In this document: piece after piece, positions 1 through 8,078 of the stretch
How the letters are laid out: each line of letters opens with the position of its first letter
Numbering within the stretch: the first letter of the stretch is position 1
Assembly (NCBI GenBank): GCA_964549105.1
Contig: CAZJTZ010000004.1
Span: forward strand, 62,001-126,000
Source of the DNA: Hydrogenedens sp964549105
GTDB lineage: Bacteria > Hydrogenedentota > Hydrogenedentia > Hydrogenedentales > Hydrogenedentaceae
DNA: 64,000 nucleotides
Direction of reading: 5' to 3'
Position numbers and translations under genes: made by a program
Notes under the pieces: generated by a model
Seen by the model: only the letters and a program-made list of their open reading frames with translations
What the model was told of the DNA's origin: nothing
Database searches by the model: none

Positions 1-1132
1 CTAATGGTTTAAGGAAGCCTGTGAGTATTGCGGCAGTAATAGGATAAGTATCTGTTACACCGATTTCGCCTCCATACTCAATTTGTAAAGAGGTTGGACG
101 TCCCCGTGTGTATAACGATTGAAACATTCCTAACCGTTCACCTAAATCTATAAGCGGTTGTAATGCCTTTTTGGTTTCGGGGTCAATACTGGGCACATTT
201 ACCGCATTTACAATTGCACCTGTGGTCAGGAAGTCAACTATTTGTTTTGCAATATCCACTGCCACGACGACCTGTGCTTCTTCTGTTGATGCGGCAAGAT
301 GTGGCGTTAAAATTACATTATCCAGACCAAGGAAAGGATTGTTTACAGGCGGTTCTGAAGTATAAACATCAAGGGCAGCACCCGCAATGATTTTTTCACG
401 CAAAGCAGTTGCTAAATCTTCCTCATTGATAATACCTCCACGAGCACAGTTTACAATTCGACAATTAGGTTTCATCTGTTTCAGTTGTTCTAATGAAATC
501 ATATTATTTGTTTTCTCTGTTTTTGGGGTATGCACAGAGATAAAATCTGACTCTTGGATAAGTTCTTCAAGACTTACCAATTTTACACCTAACGCTTCTG
601 CTTTCAAAGGGGTTAGAATAGGGTCATGGGCGATAACTTTCATTTCGAATGCTAAGGCACGCTTTGCTACGGCTCCACCAATTCTACCTACACCAACAAT
701 TCCCAGCGTTTTTTCGCGTAGTTCTACGCCCATAAATTTTTTGCGGTCCCATTTCCCTTCCATCATCGAATTATGTGCAGCCGGGATATTTCGACAAAGG
801 GCAAGAAGCAGAGCAAAAGTATGTTCGCAGGCGGAGATAGTATTGCCTCCCGGCGTGTTCATTACAACAATGCCCATCTGGGTAGCAAAATCCTTGTCAA
901 TGTTATCCGTTCCTGCACCGGCTCTACCGACTACTTTTAGTTTTTTTGCATTAGATAGGGCTTCTTTGGTTACTTTTGTGGCACTACGTACTACCAGACC
1001 ATCGTAGTCCCCTATAATTTGTGCTAATTCTTCCGGTTTTTGAGCCGGTTTTACATCAATTTCAAAGCCAGCCTGCTTAAAAATTTCAATACCTTCTTTA
1101 CTAAGATTATCTAAAACAAGTATTTTCGCCAT
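1..1132 (-). CDS. serA: D-3-phosphoglycerate dehydrogenase (C-terminus cut by window edge)
   Basis: Catalyses the first step of serine synthesis, NAD-dependent oxidation of 3-phosphoglycerate. The translation starts MAKILVLDNLSKEGIEIF and runs 377 residues to the window edge. The Rossmann motif GIVGVGRIGG lies near residue 145. The catalytic Arg is in NCARGG (about 234), Glu in TSEPP, and His278 in LTPHLAAST. Bacterial SerA proteins of this type usually have about 525 residues, so the intervening/ACT regulatory part lies outside the window. The start is supported by repeated AAAGGA purine tracts just upstream. It is a monocistronic-looking minus-strand gene separated from the next one by about 280 bp of AT-rich spacer. 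Confidence 0.96.
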   Translation of the reverse strand, partial: MAKILVLDNLSKEGIEIFKQAGFEIDVKPAQKPEELAQIIGDYDGLVVRSATKVTKEALSNAKKLKVVGRAGAGTDNIDKDFATQMGIVVMNTPGGNTISACEHTFALLLALCRNIPAAHNSMMEGKWDRKKFMGVELREKTLGIVGVGRIGGAVAKRALAFEMKVIAHDPILTPLKAEALGVKLVSLEELIQESDFISVHTPKTEKTNNMISLEQLKQMKPNCRIVNCARGGIINEEDLATALREKIIAGAALDVYTSEPPVNNPFLGLDNVILTPHLAASTEEAQVVVAVDIAKQIVDFLTTGAIVNAVNVPSIDPETKKALQPLIDLGERLGMFQSLYTRGRPTSLQIEYGGEIGVTDTYPITAAILTGFLKPL

Positions 1133-1410
1133 TGTTTTTTCCTTTCCTTTCCTTGATAACTTGCTACTATATTGCTCTGCCCAATATTCCTAATTGAATT
1201 AATAGTTTATCAAAAATACCTCTATATTCACAAGTCTTTCAGGCTTTTTTTGTGGTGTAGGTGGTGTAAAATATTAGAAAAACTTTTTAAAAACTAATTT
1301 GTATAAAAAATGGAGTGTTTATATTGTTTTTTTCTTCTAGGTGGGTATAGTTTATAATTGAGAAGGATTGAGCCTATGTGGTGAATTTTTTGGTAATATT
1401 CAGGATATTT

Positions 1411-2718
1411 CTAATTTTGTTTGTTATGGCTATTTGTTCCGCTTAGTAGGGATACCAGAAAGCCTACCAATAGGAAGTCTAATAAGTATTTTATAAATTT
1501 GTTGGGGTAAGGTATATCCTTGCTACTTGAACAGCCACAACCTCCTACGGTTTGATATTCTCCTTCGCCGTCCAGTGTACCATCTAAAGTCCCATCTCCG
1601 GTTGCTTCCCCTTCCAAAGCCCCATCTACTGACCCTTCAAAAATACCATCCAGTGAACCTTCGCCATCTGCCACACCCTCCCCGTCTACTGCACCTTCTT
1701 CTGCTCCTTCTAATATTCCTTCGGTTATAGGAAGTTGAATGTTTGTATAGCCAATTGATTTTAATACGCAAAGGTCAGCGGTAGAATATTGTCGTATAAC
1801 GATACCTGCGGTGTATACAGGATTCATAACAGCGTTTGTTATCCCTGTTCTATCTGGGTCCCAGTGATTCAGACTCGTTCCATCAAGAAAGGGACTTTTA
1901 GAATAGATAGCAAGTCCACTACTCCCAAAAAGGGCTTCCATATAAGTGGACTTGAAAGTTAACTGATTGCTTGTAGTATCCGATGAAGTGCCATGAAATG
2001 ACGGGGGCGAACCTGAAAACAGTGCTAGGTCGCCTTTATATATGAATTGGTCAAAGGTCGTATAAAGATATTTACCGTTTGTGGTTATGGGGGTATAACC
2101 ACTTTCTTCTACAAAGGACAGAAATCCAAATCCATGAGTAAATTCGTGAAGGAGCACGGATACTAAGTCTACCTGGTTATAGTCAGGGGAAGTATTGGTG
2201 GGGTCTTCATAAAAATTTCTGCCAAAATCCACAGTTAAATCTATTTCAGGTGTAGTTGCACTGGGTTTAGTTCCTGTAATAAGCCTTGATTGAGAAAAGC
2301 AGGGACTAAAAGTAGTTTTATTTTCAAATACATAACTACCCGCAAAGGCAAGAGCCCCCGTACCATCCGTTTCACTTTGTCCAACAAGAATATCTATGGT
2401 ACCTGATGTTCGAAATATATTTGAGATATACCTTAAAACACCTTCAAGGCATGATTTTCGGTCAGGATGGTTTGGGTCGTTAAAACCTGTCCCTACTGGG
2501 TCGCAATATGCAATGTTGTATGTGATGTAAGATGTTACCAGACCTTCGGGGGTTATTCCATCTGGATACCATGCACCTTTTTGTAATTTTTCAGGTGAAA
2601 CTTCTTCTAAAATACCAGCATCAGGAGCAATAAAGTATATTTTTTCTCCCAGAGCAATTATACATATAAAAAAAGTGGCAGATAACAAAAGCAAAGTTTT
2701 AGTGTAGAAATTACCCAT
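1411..2718 (-). CDS. Secreted metalloprotease-like protein with Glu/Asp-Gly repeats and Cys-containing C-terminal tail
   Basis: 435 residues. A signal peptide (hydrophobic segment about 8-24) is followed by an ectodomain with LLHEFTHGFGFLSF near residue 190. This is the HExxHxxG zinc site of metzincin-like peptidases, but the usual third ligand (His/Asp three after the Gly) is Ser here. Residues about 332-385 are a low-complexity run of EG/DG pairs (EGILEGAEEGAVDGEG and so on). GCGC follows at 393-396, then SSSKD, a hydrophobic helix about 410-428 and a short polar end. The last 30 residues closely match the end of the GLUG protein at 46349-49243. I infer an exported, surface-anchored protein. 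Protease activity is plausible but not shown. Next gene upstream on the same strand is 9 bp away, suggesting an operon. Confidence 0.75.
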   Translation of the reverse strand: MGNFYTKTLLLLSATFFICIIALGEKIYFIAPDAGILEEVSPEKLQKGAWYPDGITPEGLVTSYITYNIAYCDPVGTGFNDPNHPDRKSCLEGVLRYISNIFRTSGTIDILVGQSETDGTGALAFAGSYVFENKTTFSPCFSQSRLITGTKPSATTPEIDLTVDFGRNFYEDPTNTSPDYNQVDLVSVLLHEFTHGFGFLSFVEESGYTPITTNGKYLYTTFDQFIYKGDLALFSGSPPSFHGTSSDTTSNQLTFKSTYMEALFGSSGLAIYSKSPFLDGTSLNHWDPDRTGITNAVMNPVYTAGIVIRQYSTADLCVLKSIGYTNIQLPITEGILEGAEEGAVDGEGVADGEGSLDGIFEGSVDGALEGEATGDGTLDGTLDGEGEYQTVGGCGCSSSKDIPYPNKFIKYLLDFLLVGFLVSLLSGTNSHNKQN

Positions 2719-2727
2719 TATTTGTGT

Positions 2728-3444
2728 CTATTTTCTCTTTTTTGATGTTAAGCCTAATGTCCCCATAGCAATTAATATTAAAAGAAAATCGCCAAATACA
2801 TTTTTTAGAATGTTTTTGTTTCCACTATTACAATCACAACCCTTAAAAATTGCACAGCCAGTATCTTCGCCTTCACTTTCGCCTTCGCCCTTACCTTCTC
2901 CTTCTTGTGGTGTAGTTTCGCCAATAAAAGATGTCTGAGCGATATCTGAACAGATTTGACCCGCAGTAAGACGATATAGTGCCTGAGTAGTTATCTGGCA
3001 AGGTCCCTGAGCATCTGAGGGTATATTCGCGCTAAAGGTAAAGTTAAAAGGGAAAGTTGGGGTGGTTATCCATGCAAACTCGAAGGGGGCACTTCCGTCA
3101 GAAACTTGACCTGATTGTGGGGCTATGGCAGGAGCATTGGTACCCGAAGTCCCTTGATATTGCCAGCCCTGAGGCACGGTGCATTGAAGTCCTAAGGCAA
3201 GAATGGATTCGGAAGTATTTTTTGTGAAAGTGATAGTAATGTTAAGTAATTTTCCGGGAATAAAGTAAATGTTTTCGTTTGAAGTAGAAACCCCTTCGCC
3301 GGAGACCTGCTGTGTAATGGTAATGTCGTTGGTTATGAGACAATCGGTCTGCCCCTGGCTTTCTGCATTTCCCTGCATAATAAGCATGAGGAAAAGAATA
3401 AATGTTGCTGACACAAATAGAGAGTTTTTTTGAAATACCTGCAT
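2728..3444 (-). CDS. Secreted protein with a domain shared with the GLUG protein, EGE spacer and Cys/TM tail
   Basis: 238 residues. Signal peptide about 1-27. Residues about 34-177 form a beta-rich domain (ITITQQVSGEGVS ... ITFTKNTSESILALGLQC ... ALYRLTAGQICSDI). It is clearly paralogous to residues about 684-824 of the protein at 46349-49243; shared strings include TFTKNTSE, ILALGL, GWQYQG and QALYRL. An EGEGKGEGESEGE spacer follows, then GCAIFKGCDCNSGNKN, a hydrophobic helix and a basic KKRK end. The layout is that of a C-terminal sorting or anchoring signal. The function of the shared domain is not recognised. It is probably cotranscribed with the metalloprotease-like gene 9 bp downstream. 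Confidence 0.72.
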   Translation of the reverse strand: MQVFQKNSLFVSATFILFLMLIMQGNAESQGQTDCLITNDITITQQVSGEGVSTSNENIYFIPGKLLNITITFTKNTSESILALGLQCTVPQGWQYQGTSGTNAPAIAPQSGQVSDGSAPFEFAWITTPTFPFNFTFSANIPSDAQGPCQITTQALYRLTAGQICSDIAQTSFIGETTPQEGEGKGEGESEGEDTGCAIFKGCDCNSGNKNILKNVFGDFLLILIAMGTLGLTSKKRK

Positions 3445-3512
3445 ATAACGAAATTCCTTATTGAGGTTACATATAATTATACAATTCTGTACTGAATTTT
3501 GTTCAAAAAAAT

Positions 3513-4724
3513 TTATTTTTTTCCCATTATCTCGCTGATGCGGTTAAATACACGGTGGGTTAGTTCGCTTTTAGGAATGAGTTCAGGTTGTTCATCTTTT
3601 GATTGGGGAGTCATCATAAGTGCAGATACATAATCAGACCCAAAAGCACAGTTTTCCCCGCCTACTTGATTTGCAACAATTAAATCCAGTTTTTTCTTTT
3701 TTAATTTTTCTCGTGCATAATTAATAAGATGATGTGTTTCTGCGGCGAATCCCACAGTTATCTGGTCAGGTCGTTTTATTTCTCCTATTTTTTTTGCTAT
3801 ATCGGGATTGGGTATAAGTTCTAAATGGTGTATATCGCCGTTCCGTTTGTGTTTTTCATCTGCAGGGTCAGCGACACGATAATCGGCAACAGCCGCAGCG
3901 CCAATAAAGACATCGTATTGTGAAAATCTGCTTATAGTCGCTTCATACATTTCGAGAGCCGTTCTAACAAAAATAACTTCGGCCTGGAAGGGCAGGGGTT
4001 CTCTGGCTGGACCGGAAATAACAGTCACCTCTGCACCTCTGCGTAATGCTTCCATAGCAAGAGCCCTTCCCATTTTTCCGGAGGAGCGATTACTAATATA
4101 GCGGACAGGGTCAATAGGCTCCTGAGTGGGTCCACTGGTGATGAGTATTTTTTTCCCCGCAAAGTCTTTTGGCTGATTCAGAATTATGTCAGCGTATTCA
4201 AAGATTTGGATGGGGTCTACCATTCTCCCTATGCCTACTTCACCACAGGCAGTATTTCCTGACGCGGGTCCTACAAAATGGTGTCCTCTGCTTTTAAGGA
4301 TTTCGACATTTTGTTGAGTCGCTGGATTCAAGAACATCTGGGGGTTCATAGCAGGAGCCCAAAGGATAGGTGCGGTAGTAGCCAGCAGGGCAGTACTTAA
4401 CCAGTCATCAGCGAGGCCGTGAGCCGATTTCGCAAGCATGTTGGCTGTTGCCGGGGCAACAATCAGTAGATTTGCTTCATGGACTAGAGAAATGTGGGAC
4501 AAGGGACCCAGGGTGTGGGGTTCAAACATTCCTGTAATAACAGGGTTTCCAGAAAGACTTTCGAAAGTCGTGGGACACACCAATCTCTGGGCATTTTCAG
4601 TCATGGCAACATAAACTCTGGTTCCGTTTTGCACAAGACGACTGCAAAGTTCGCATGCTTTGTATGCCGCAATAGAACCTGTTACCCCTAATACAATGAC
4701 CTTGTTTTGGAGAGGTGAACCCAT
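3513..4724 (-). CDS. coaBC: Bifunctional phosphopantothenoylcysteine decarboxylase / phosphopantothenate-cysteine ligase
   Basis: Carries out two consecutive steps of coenzyme A synthesis from 4'-phosphopantothenate. The N-terminal flavoprotein CoaC half (about 1-185) shows GSIAAYKACEL, the catalytic-His region HISLVHEANLL, PAMN and the active-site Cys flap TACGEVGIGRM. The C-terminal CoaB half starts at ILITSGPTQEPIDPVRYISN, contains the SSGKMG nucleotide site and GAAAVADYRV, and ends at residue 403. That is the normal full length for the fusion. It is the last gene of the run yicC-gmk-rpoZ-coaBC, an order common in many bacteria (often with rpoZ between gmk and coaBC). Confidence 0.97.
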   Translation of the reverse strand: MGSPLQNKVIVLGVTGSIAAYKACELCSRLVQNGTRVYVAMTENAQRLVCPTTFESLSGNPVITGMFEPHTLGPLSHISLVHEANLLIVAPATANMLAKSAHGLADDWLSTALLATTAPILWAPAMNPQMFLNPATQQNVEILKSRGHHFVGPASGNTACGEVGIGRMVDPIQIFEYADIILNQPKDFAGKKILITSGPTQEPIDPVRYISNRSSGKMGRALAMEALRRGAEVTVISGPAREPLPFQAEVIFVRTALEMYEATISRFSQYDVFIGAAAVADYRVADPADEKHKRNGDIHHLELIPNPDIAKKIGEIKRPDQITVGFAAETHHLINYAREKLKKKKLDLIVANQVGGENCAFGSDYVSALMMTPQSKDEQPELIPKSELTHRVFNRISEIMGKK

Positions 4725-4742
4725 GATTCGGTTTAATTTTAA

Positions 4743-4958
4743 TTAAATTTCACTCAGGTCTTCGTTCTCATTTTTACGATAGGAAATTTTTTCTTCCATG
4801 ATTTCATCAAGGGCAACTACAGTTGGCTTTCGCTTTTTTCCAAAGCCGTGTTTTTCACCTTTAGTAATTTGATTGACTCGTTTAGCAGCCACAATGACCA
4901 GACGGTAAAGGCTGTCAATCTTGGTGCGTAATTCATCAACATAGTAAGGAGCAGGCAT
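4743..4958 (-). CDS. rpoZ: RNA polymerase omega subunit
   Basis: 71 residues. The sequence DSLYRLVIVAAKRVNQI corresponds to the conserved omega motif (normally with R-x-x-L/VxxAxRAxQL). Downstream is the acidic/basic KPTVVALDEI segment and a charged tail. Omega stabilises the beta-prime subunit during RNA polymerase assembly. The start is supported by AGGAG about 8 bases upstream (complement of 4967-4971). Its position between gmk and coaBC is the classical one and strengthens an assignment that sequence alone would leave weaker because the protein is so short. Confidence 0.9.
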   Translation of the reverse strand: MPAPYYVDELRTKIDSLYRLVIVAAKRVNQITKGEKHGFGKKRKPTVVALDEIMEEKISYRKNENEDLSEI

Positions 4959-4983
4959 TTGACAATTCTCCTGTTTTAGTTAT

Positions 4984-5577
4984 TTATTCTAAATTTATAT
5001 GAACTCGACTTGATTTAAGGTGCTCAGCATTGATAATGGTGTTCAGGTCATAAGCAGATTGTTCCACCTTATAATTTATAATATTATAATCAAATTCGAG
5101 GCGTGCTTTCATTTCTTCAAAAGCCCGCTTTATTCTTTTTTGTATTTTCTCTTCATTTTCCGAACCTCTACCCTTTAATCGAAGTTCCATTTCTTTAATT
5201 GAAGGTGGCAGCATAAATACGGTTACTGCCTGTGGGTATTTGTCTTTTATACTTCGCATTCCTTGCACATCTAATTCTAATATTACATCTTTTCCAGAGT
5301 TGATGTGTCGTTGTAGTTCTGAGTGTAGAGTGCCATATAACTCATCATGCACTTGTGCATATTCAACAAATTCACCTTTTTTGATTTTGTCTTCAAATTC
5401 TTGGGTTGAAATGAAGTAATAATCTATGCCTCCTCGTTCACCGGGTCTGGGTTTCCGTGTTGTGGCTGAAACGGATAAAGCAAGGTCCTCGCGTTGAGAC
5501 ATTAGATATTGAATAACCGTAGTTTTCCCTACACCTGAAGGTGCTGAAATAACAATGATTAGATTTTCGCGTTTCAT
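4984..5577 (-). CDS. gmk: Guanylate kinase
   Basis: 197 residues, usual length about 190-210. It phosphorylates GMP to GDP with ATP. The P-loop SAPSGVGKTT is at 11-20. The GMP-binding segment is SVSATTRKPRPGERGGIDYY (about 37-56), followed by FVEYAQVHDELYGT. The LID-like region contains RLKGRGSENEEKIQKRI. It sits 3 bp downstream of yicC and 25 bp upstream of rpoZ, so the four genes probably form one transcript. Confidence 0.97.
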   Translation of the reverse strand: MKRENLIIVISAPSGVGKTTVIQYLMSQREDLALSVSATTRKPRPGERGGIDYYFISTQEFEDKIKKGEFVEYAQVHDELYGTLHSELQRHINSGKDVILELDVQGMRSIKDKYPQAVTVFMLPPSIKEMELRLKGRGSENEEKIQKRIKRAFEEMKARLEFDYNIINYKVEQSAYDLNTIINAEHLKSSRVHINLE

Positions 5578-5580
5578 TGT

Positions 5581-6453
5581 TCATTCCACATTTTGAATTT
5601 GTTCACGGATTTTTTCTAATACAGTCTTCATTTGAACTAATTGCCATGCAAGGTCTGCATCTCGCATCTTGGCGCTTATAGTGTTCAATTCTCTCCCTAT
5701 TTCCTGGATAAGAAAATTTAATGGTTTTCCGTTCTGCTCTGTGGGGAGAAGTTCATCTACGCGATTTAAGTGTGTTTTAACGCGATTTATTTCTTCAGTA
5801 ATATCCAATTTATCTGCCCAGAACACCATTTCCATAGCAAGGCGTTCTTCCCTGGTAGTCGGCTCTATAGACAGTTCTGCCAATTTTGTTTGAATTCGTT
5901 CCTTTTGTTGTTTATACACTTCCGGGGCTTTTTGTTCCAGCATAAGTATCCCTACTTGAAGTTCATTAAAATGTTCATGTAGTTGTTTCTCAATAGCCGA
6001 GCCTTCCAGTTCTCTGGATTTATTTAAACTTTTTATAGCAAGGTCGAATAAGGGCTCTATTTCCTTTTTTATTTGCTCAATTTCTTCATCAGATATGGTC
6101 GTTTCAAATACGCCAGGGAGTTGAATGACAGTATCCAGAGAAATTTCTTCCTGTGTATGTAATAATTGTTTCAATTTTTCTATATGTTTGATGTATTCTT
6201 TTACAATATTTTCATTAAAAGTAAAAATGGGTTCTGTGATTTCTGTGGCTTGTCTTCTTATCCAGATATAAACTTTGCCACGATTTATATTTTGTCTAAC
6301 CTTGTCTCTTATAAAAGATTCTAAAGGTCCCCAGAGAGAAGGGATTCGAACTGAAAGTTCTAACGAACGATGGTTTACGGAATTTATTTCTAATGATACT
6401 AACGAGCCTCGAACTACACCCGAAGCACAGCCAAACCCCGTCATGCTACGCAT
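5581..6453 (-). CDS. yicC: YicC/YloC family endoribonuclease
   Basis: 290 residues, normal for the family. It starts MRSMTGFGCASG, matching the diagnostic N-terminal MTGFGRA motif (with Arg replaced by Cys). It contains EINSVNHRSLELSVRIP and ends in the DUF1732 domain (FLIQEIGRELNTISAKM). E. coli YicC is an endoribonuclease linked to stress and small-RNA decay; the exact target here is unknown. It is the first gene of the yicC-gmk-rpoZ-coaBC run and is transcribed divergently from the BamE-like gene at 6552. Confidence 0.93.
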   Translation of the reverse strand: MRSMTGFGCASGVVRGSLVSLEINSVNHRSLELSVRIPSLWGPLESFIRDKVRQNINRGKVYIWIRRQATEITEPIFTFNENIVKEYIKHIEKLKQLLHTQEEISLDTVIQLPGVFETTISDEEIEQIKKEIEPLFDLAIKSLNKSRELEGSAIEKQLHEHFNELQVGILMLEQKAPEVYKQQKERIQTKLAELSIEPTTREERLAMEMVFWADKLDITEEINRVKTHLNRVDELLPTEQNGKPLNFLIQEIGRELNTISAKMRDADLAWQLVQMKTVLEKIREQIQNVE

Positions 6454-6551
6454 TAGTTTCCCCCTTTAAAAAAATCATTTTTAACAAGGACAACTTTCCT
6501 GTCATTTGTTTTTCTTTTTCCGAGAATATATTATTATAATAAAATTGATAA

Positions 6552-8048
6552 GTGTTAAACAATTTAATTGATGTTAAGAATGAATATATGTTATTAGATG
6601 CTATGATACAAGAAATGTCGTTTCTTTGGGAAAAGAGAGATTTTATTAAACATATTTTTGTCTATTTAAATAAGAATTCTTTATCTTTGCTTTTATGTCT
6701 ATTCATGGCTTTGTCGTTTTGCTCTTGTTTTTCACCAGAACAAAAAGTTACTCCTTCATCTGCTAAAATTGAGGGAGAAAGCGTTATAGAAAGTAAGAAA
6801 GAGGATAAGATAAAAGAGCCTGTTCAAAAGTTAGAAGAGCAAAAGGAGGAGTCTCAAAATACAGAGCCGATACGAATCCAATCTACGGTTACACCTATTA
6901 TAGAATGGAAAAAGCAAGAAGGCAGTGTTGCAGAAAATACCACTACGGTTCAGGCTTCGGTAAAAAAAGAGGAAGTAAAGTCAGAGGTTGAAACTACTCC
7001 TGAAGGAGGGGAGGAAATTTCAGGATCAGAGGGCCTATTTAACCAGGTAAGGTTGGGAATGAGTTATGAAGATGTAGTAAAAGTGTTAGGGGAGCCCGAC
7101 ATTCTGGTTACTCAGGACTCAGGAGGACAGATGAAATTATACCGTTGGACTCGTGAGGGTAAGTCTTTATATGGACGGTTTGAAAATGGGATATTAAAAC
7201 GACATTCCCAGAGGTCAGAGATGGAATCGGATGATGTATTACCCCTTACTCGAGAATTATATGAACAGTTAAAGATAGGGATGGAATTGGATGAGGTGGT
7301 TGCATTATTGCAACGACCCGGAACACGGGTTAGTTCAGATGATAAAGGAGAAACCCTTTATTTATGGACGGACAAAGAAGGCTCCAGTTTTTCGGCGCGT
7401 TTTGCAAACAATAAATTAGTAAGAAAAAGTGGCTTTTATGTTCGCTCTGTCTCTGTGCCGAAAGCAACAGGAGCGGAAGAGGAAACACCGGTTTATGAAG
7501 AAGAAACTGAAGAAAGTCCAATAAATGCACCCGTGGACCAATCTACTGAAGAAACTAATGAGGTTGAACCTCCTGTTATACAAGGGCAACAAGGTCAGGT
7601 AGAAGAACAGCCGATAAGTCAAAACATGGAAAATTTAGTTCCTCAAACAACAAATCAAGACCGCACAGAAACAGTATCTAATAATCGAAGAGTTATCTAT
7701 ACAGGTTCGCGTAATAAAAATATTGAAAAACAAGAGACGGAGACAAATCAAGTTTCTGGGAGAAGAAAAGCAAAACTACCTGATTATACTTATCGGCTAA
7801 AAGATGGTTCGTATGAAATGAAAATATATAATCCTCTGGATGTCCCAGTAAAAGTAGGCATTCGCTCTGAAAAAAGAGGTAAGGATATTTCCATTCCAGC
7901 AGAAGGGACAAAGACATTAAAAGTTCCTCGTGGTAATTATCAACTGGTTTATATTCGCGAAGATGACCCCAGCGTACTTCAAGAAGGGGGTACCATACAG
8001 ATTGATGGTTTATTTGTAGGAGATGTAGAGGTTCATTTACTAAAGTAA
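6552..8048 (+). CDS. Probable lipoprotein with two BamE/SmpA-like repeats
   Basis: 498 residues from a GTG; a later ATG (6588 or 6615) is possible because no strong ribosome site marks the first start. A hydrophobic segment ending LFMALSFCSCF (about 47-58) looks like a signal peptide with a Cys that could be lipidated, though the lipobox is imperfect. Residues about 160-222 (RLGMSYEDVVKVLGEPD ... LYRWTREG) and 234-298 (KIGMELDEVVALLQRPG ... LYLWTDKEG) are two copies of a BamE/SmpA-like fold signature: a GM-x5-V-x2-LL/LG-P turn, then an LY-W strand. A Glu/Gln/Thr-rich linker follows, then a beta-rich C-terminal domain (about 410-498). I infer an envelope protein. The exact role is unknown. Confidence 0.7.
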   Translation: MLNNLIDVKNEYMLLDAMIQEMSFLWEKRDFIKHIFVYLNKNSLSLLLCLFMALSFCSCFSPEQKVTPSSAKIEGESVIESKKEDKIKEPVQKLEEQKEESQNTEPIRIQSTVTPIIEWKKQEGSVAENTTTVQASVKKEEVKSEVETTPEGGEEISGSEGLFNQVRLGMSYEDVVKVLGEPDILVTQDSGGQMKLYRWTREGKSLYGRFENGILKRHSQRSEMESDDVLPLTRELYEQLKIGMELDEVVALLQRPGTRVSSDDKGETLYLWTDKEGSSFSARFANNKLVRKSGFYVRSVSVPKATGAEEETPVYEEETEESPINAPVDQSTEETNEVEPPVIQGQQGQVEEQPISQNMENLVPQTTNQDRTETVSNNRRVIYTGSRNKNIEKQETETNQVSGRRKAKLPDYTYRLKDGSYEMKIYNPLDVPVKVGIRSEKRGKDISIPAEGTKTLKVPRGNYQLVYIREDDPSVLQEGGTIQIDGLFVGDVEVHLLK

Positions 8049-8078
8049 TGGATGTTAATTTATACTAAGGGGATATGT

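Noticed and set aside
387..1007. Open frame of about 200 codons on the plus strand opposite serA
   Set aside because: The minus-strand translation is an unmistakable phosphoglycerate dehydrogenase. The plus frame has no family motifs.
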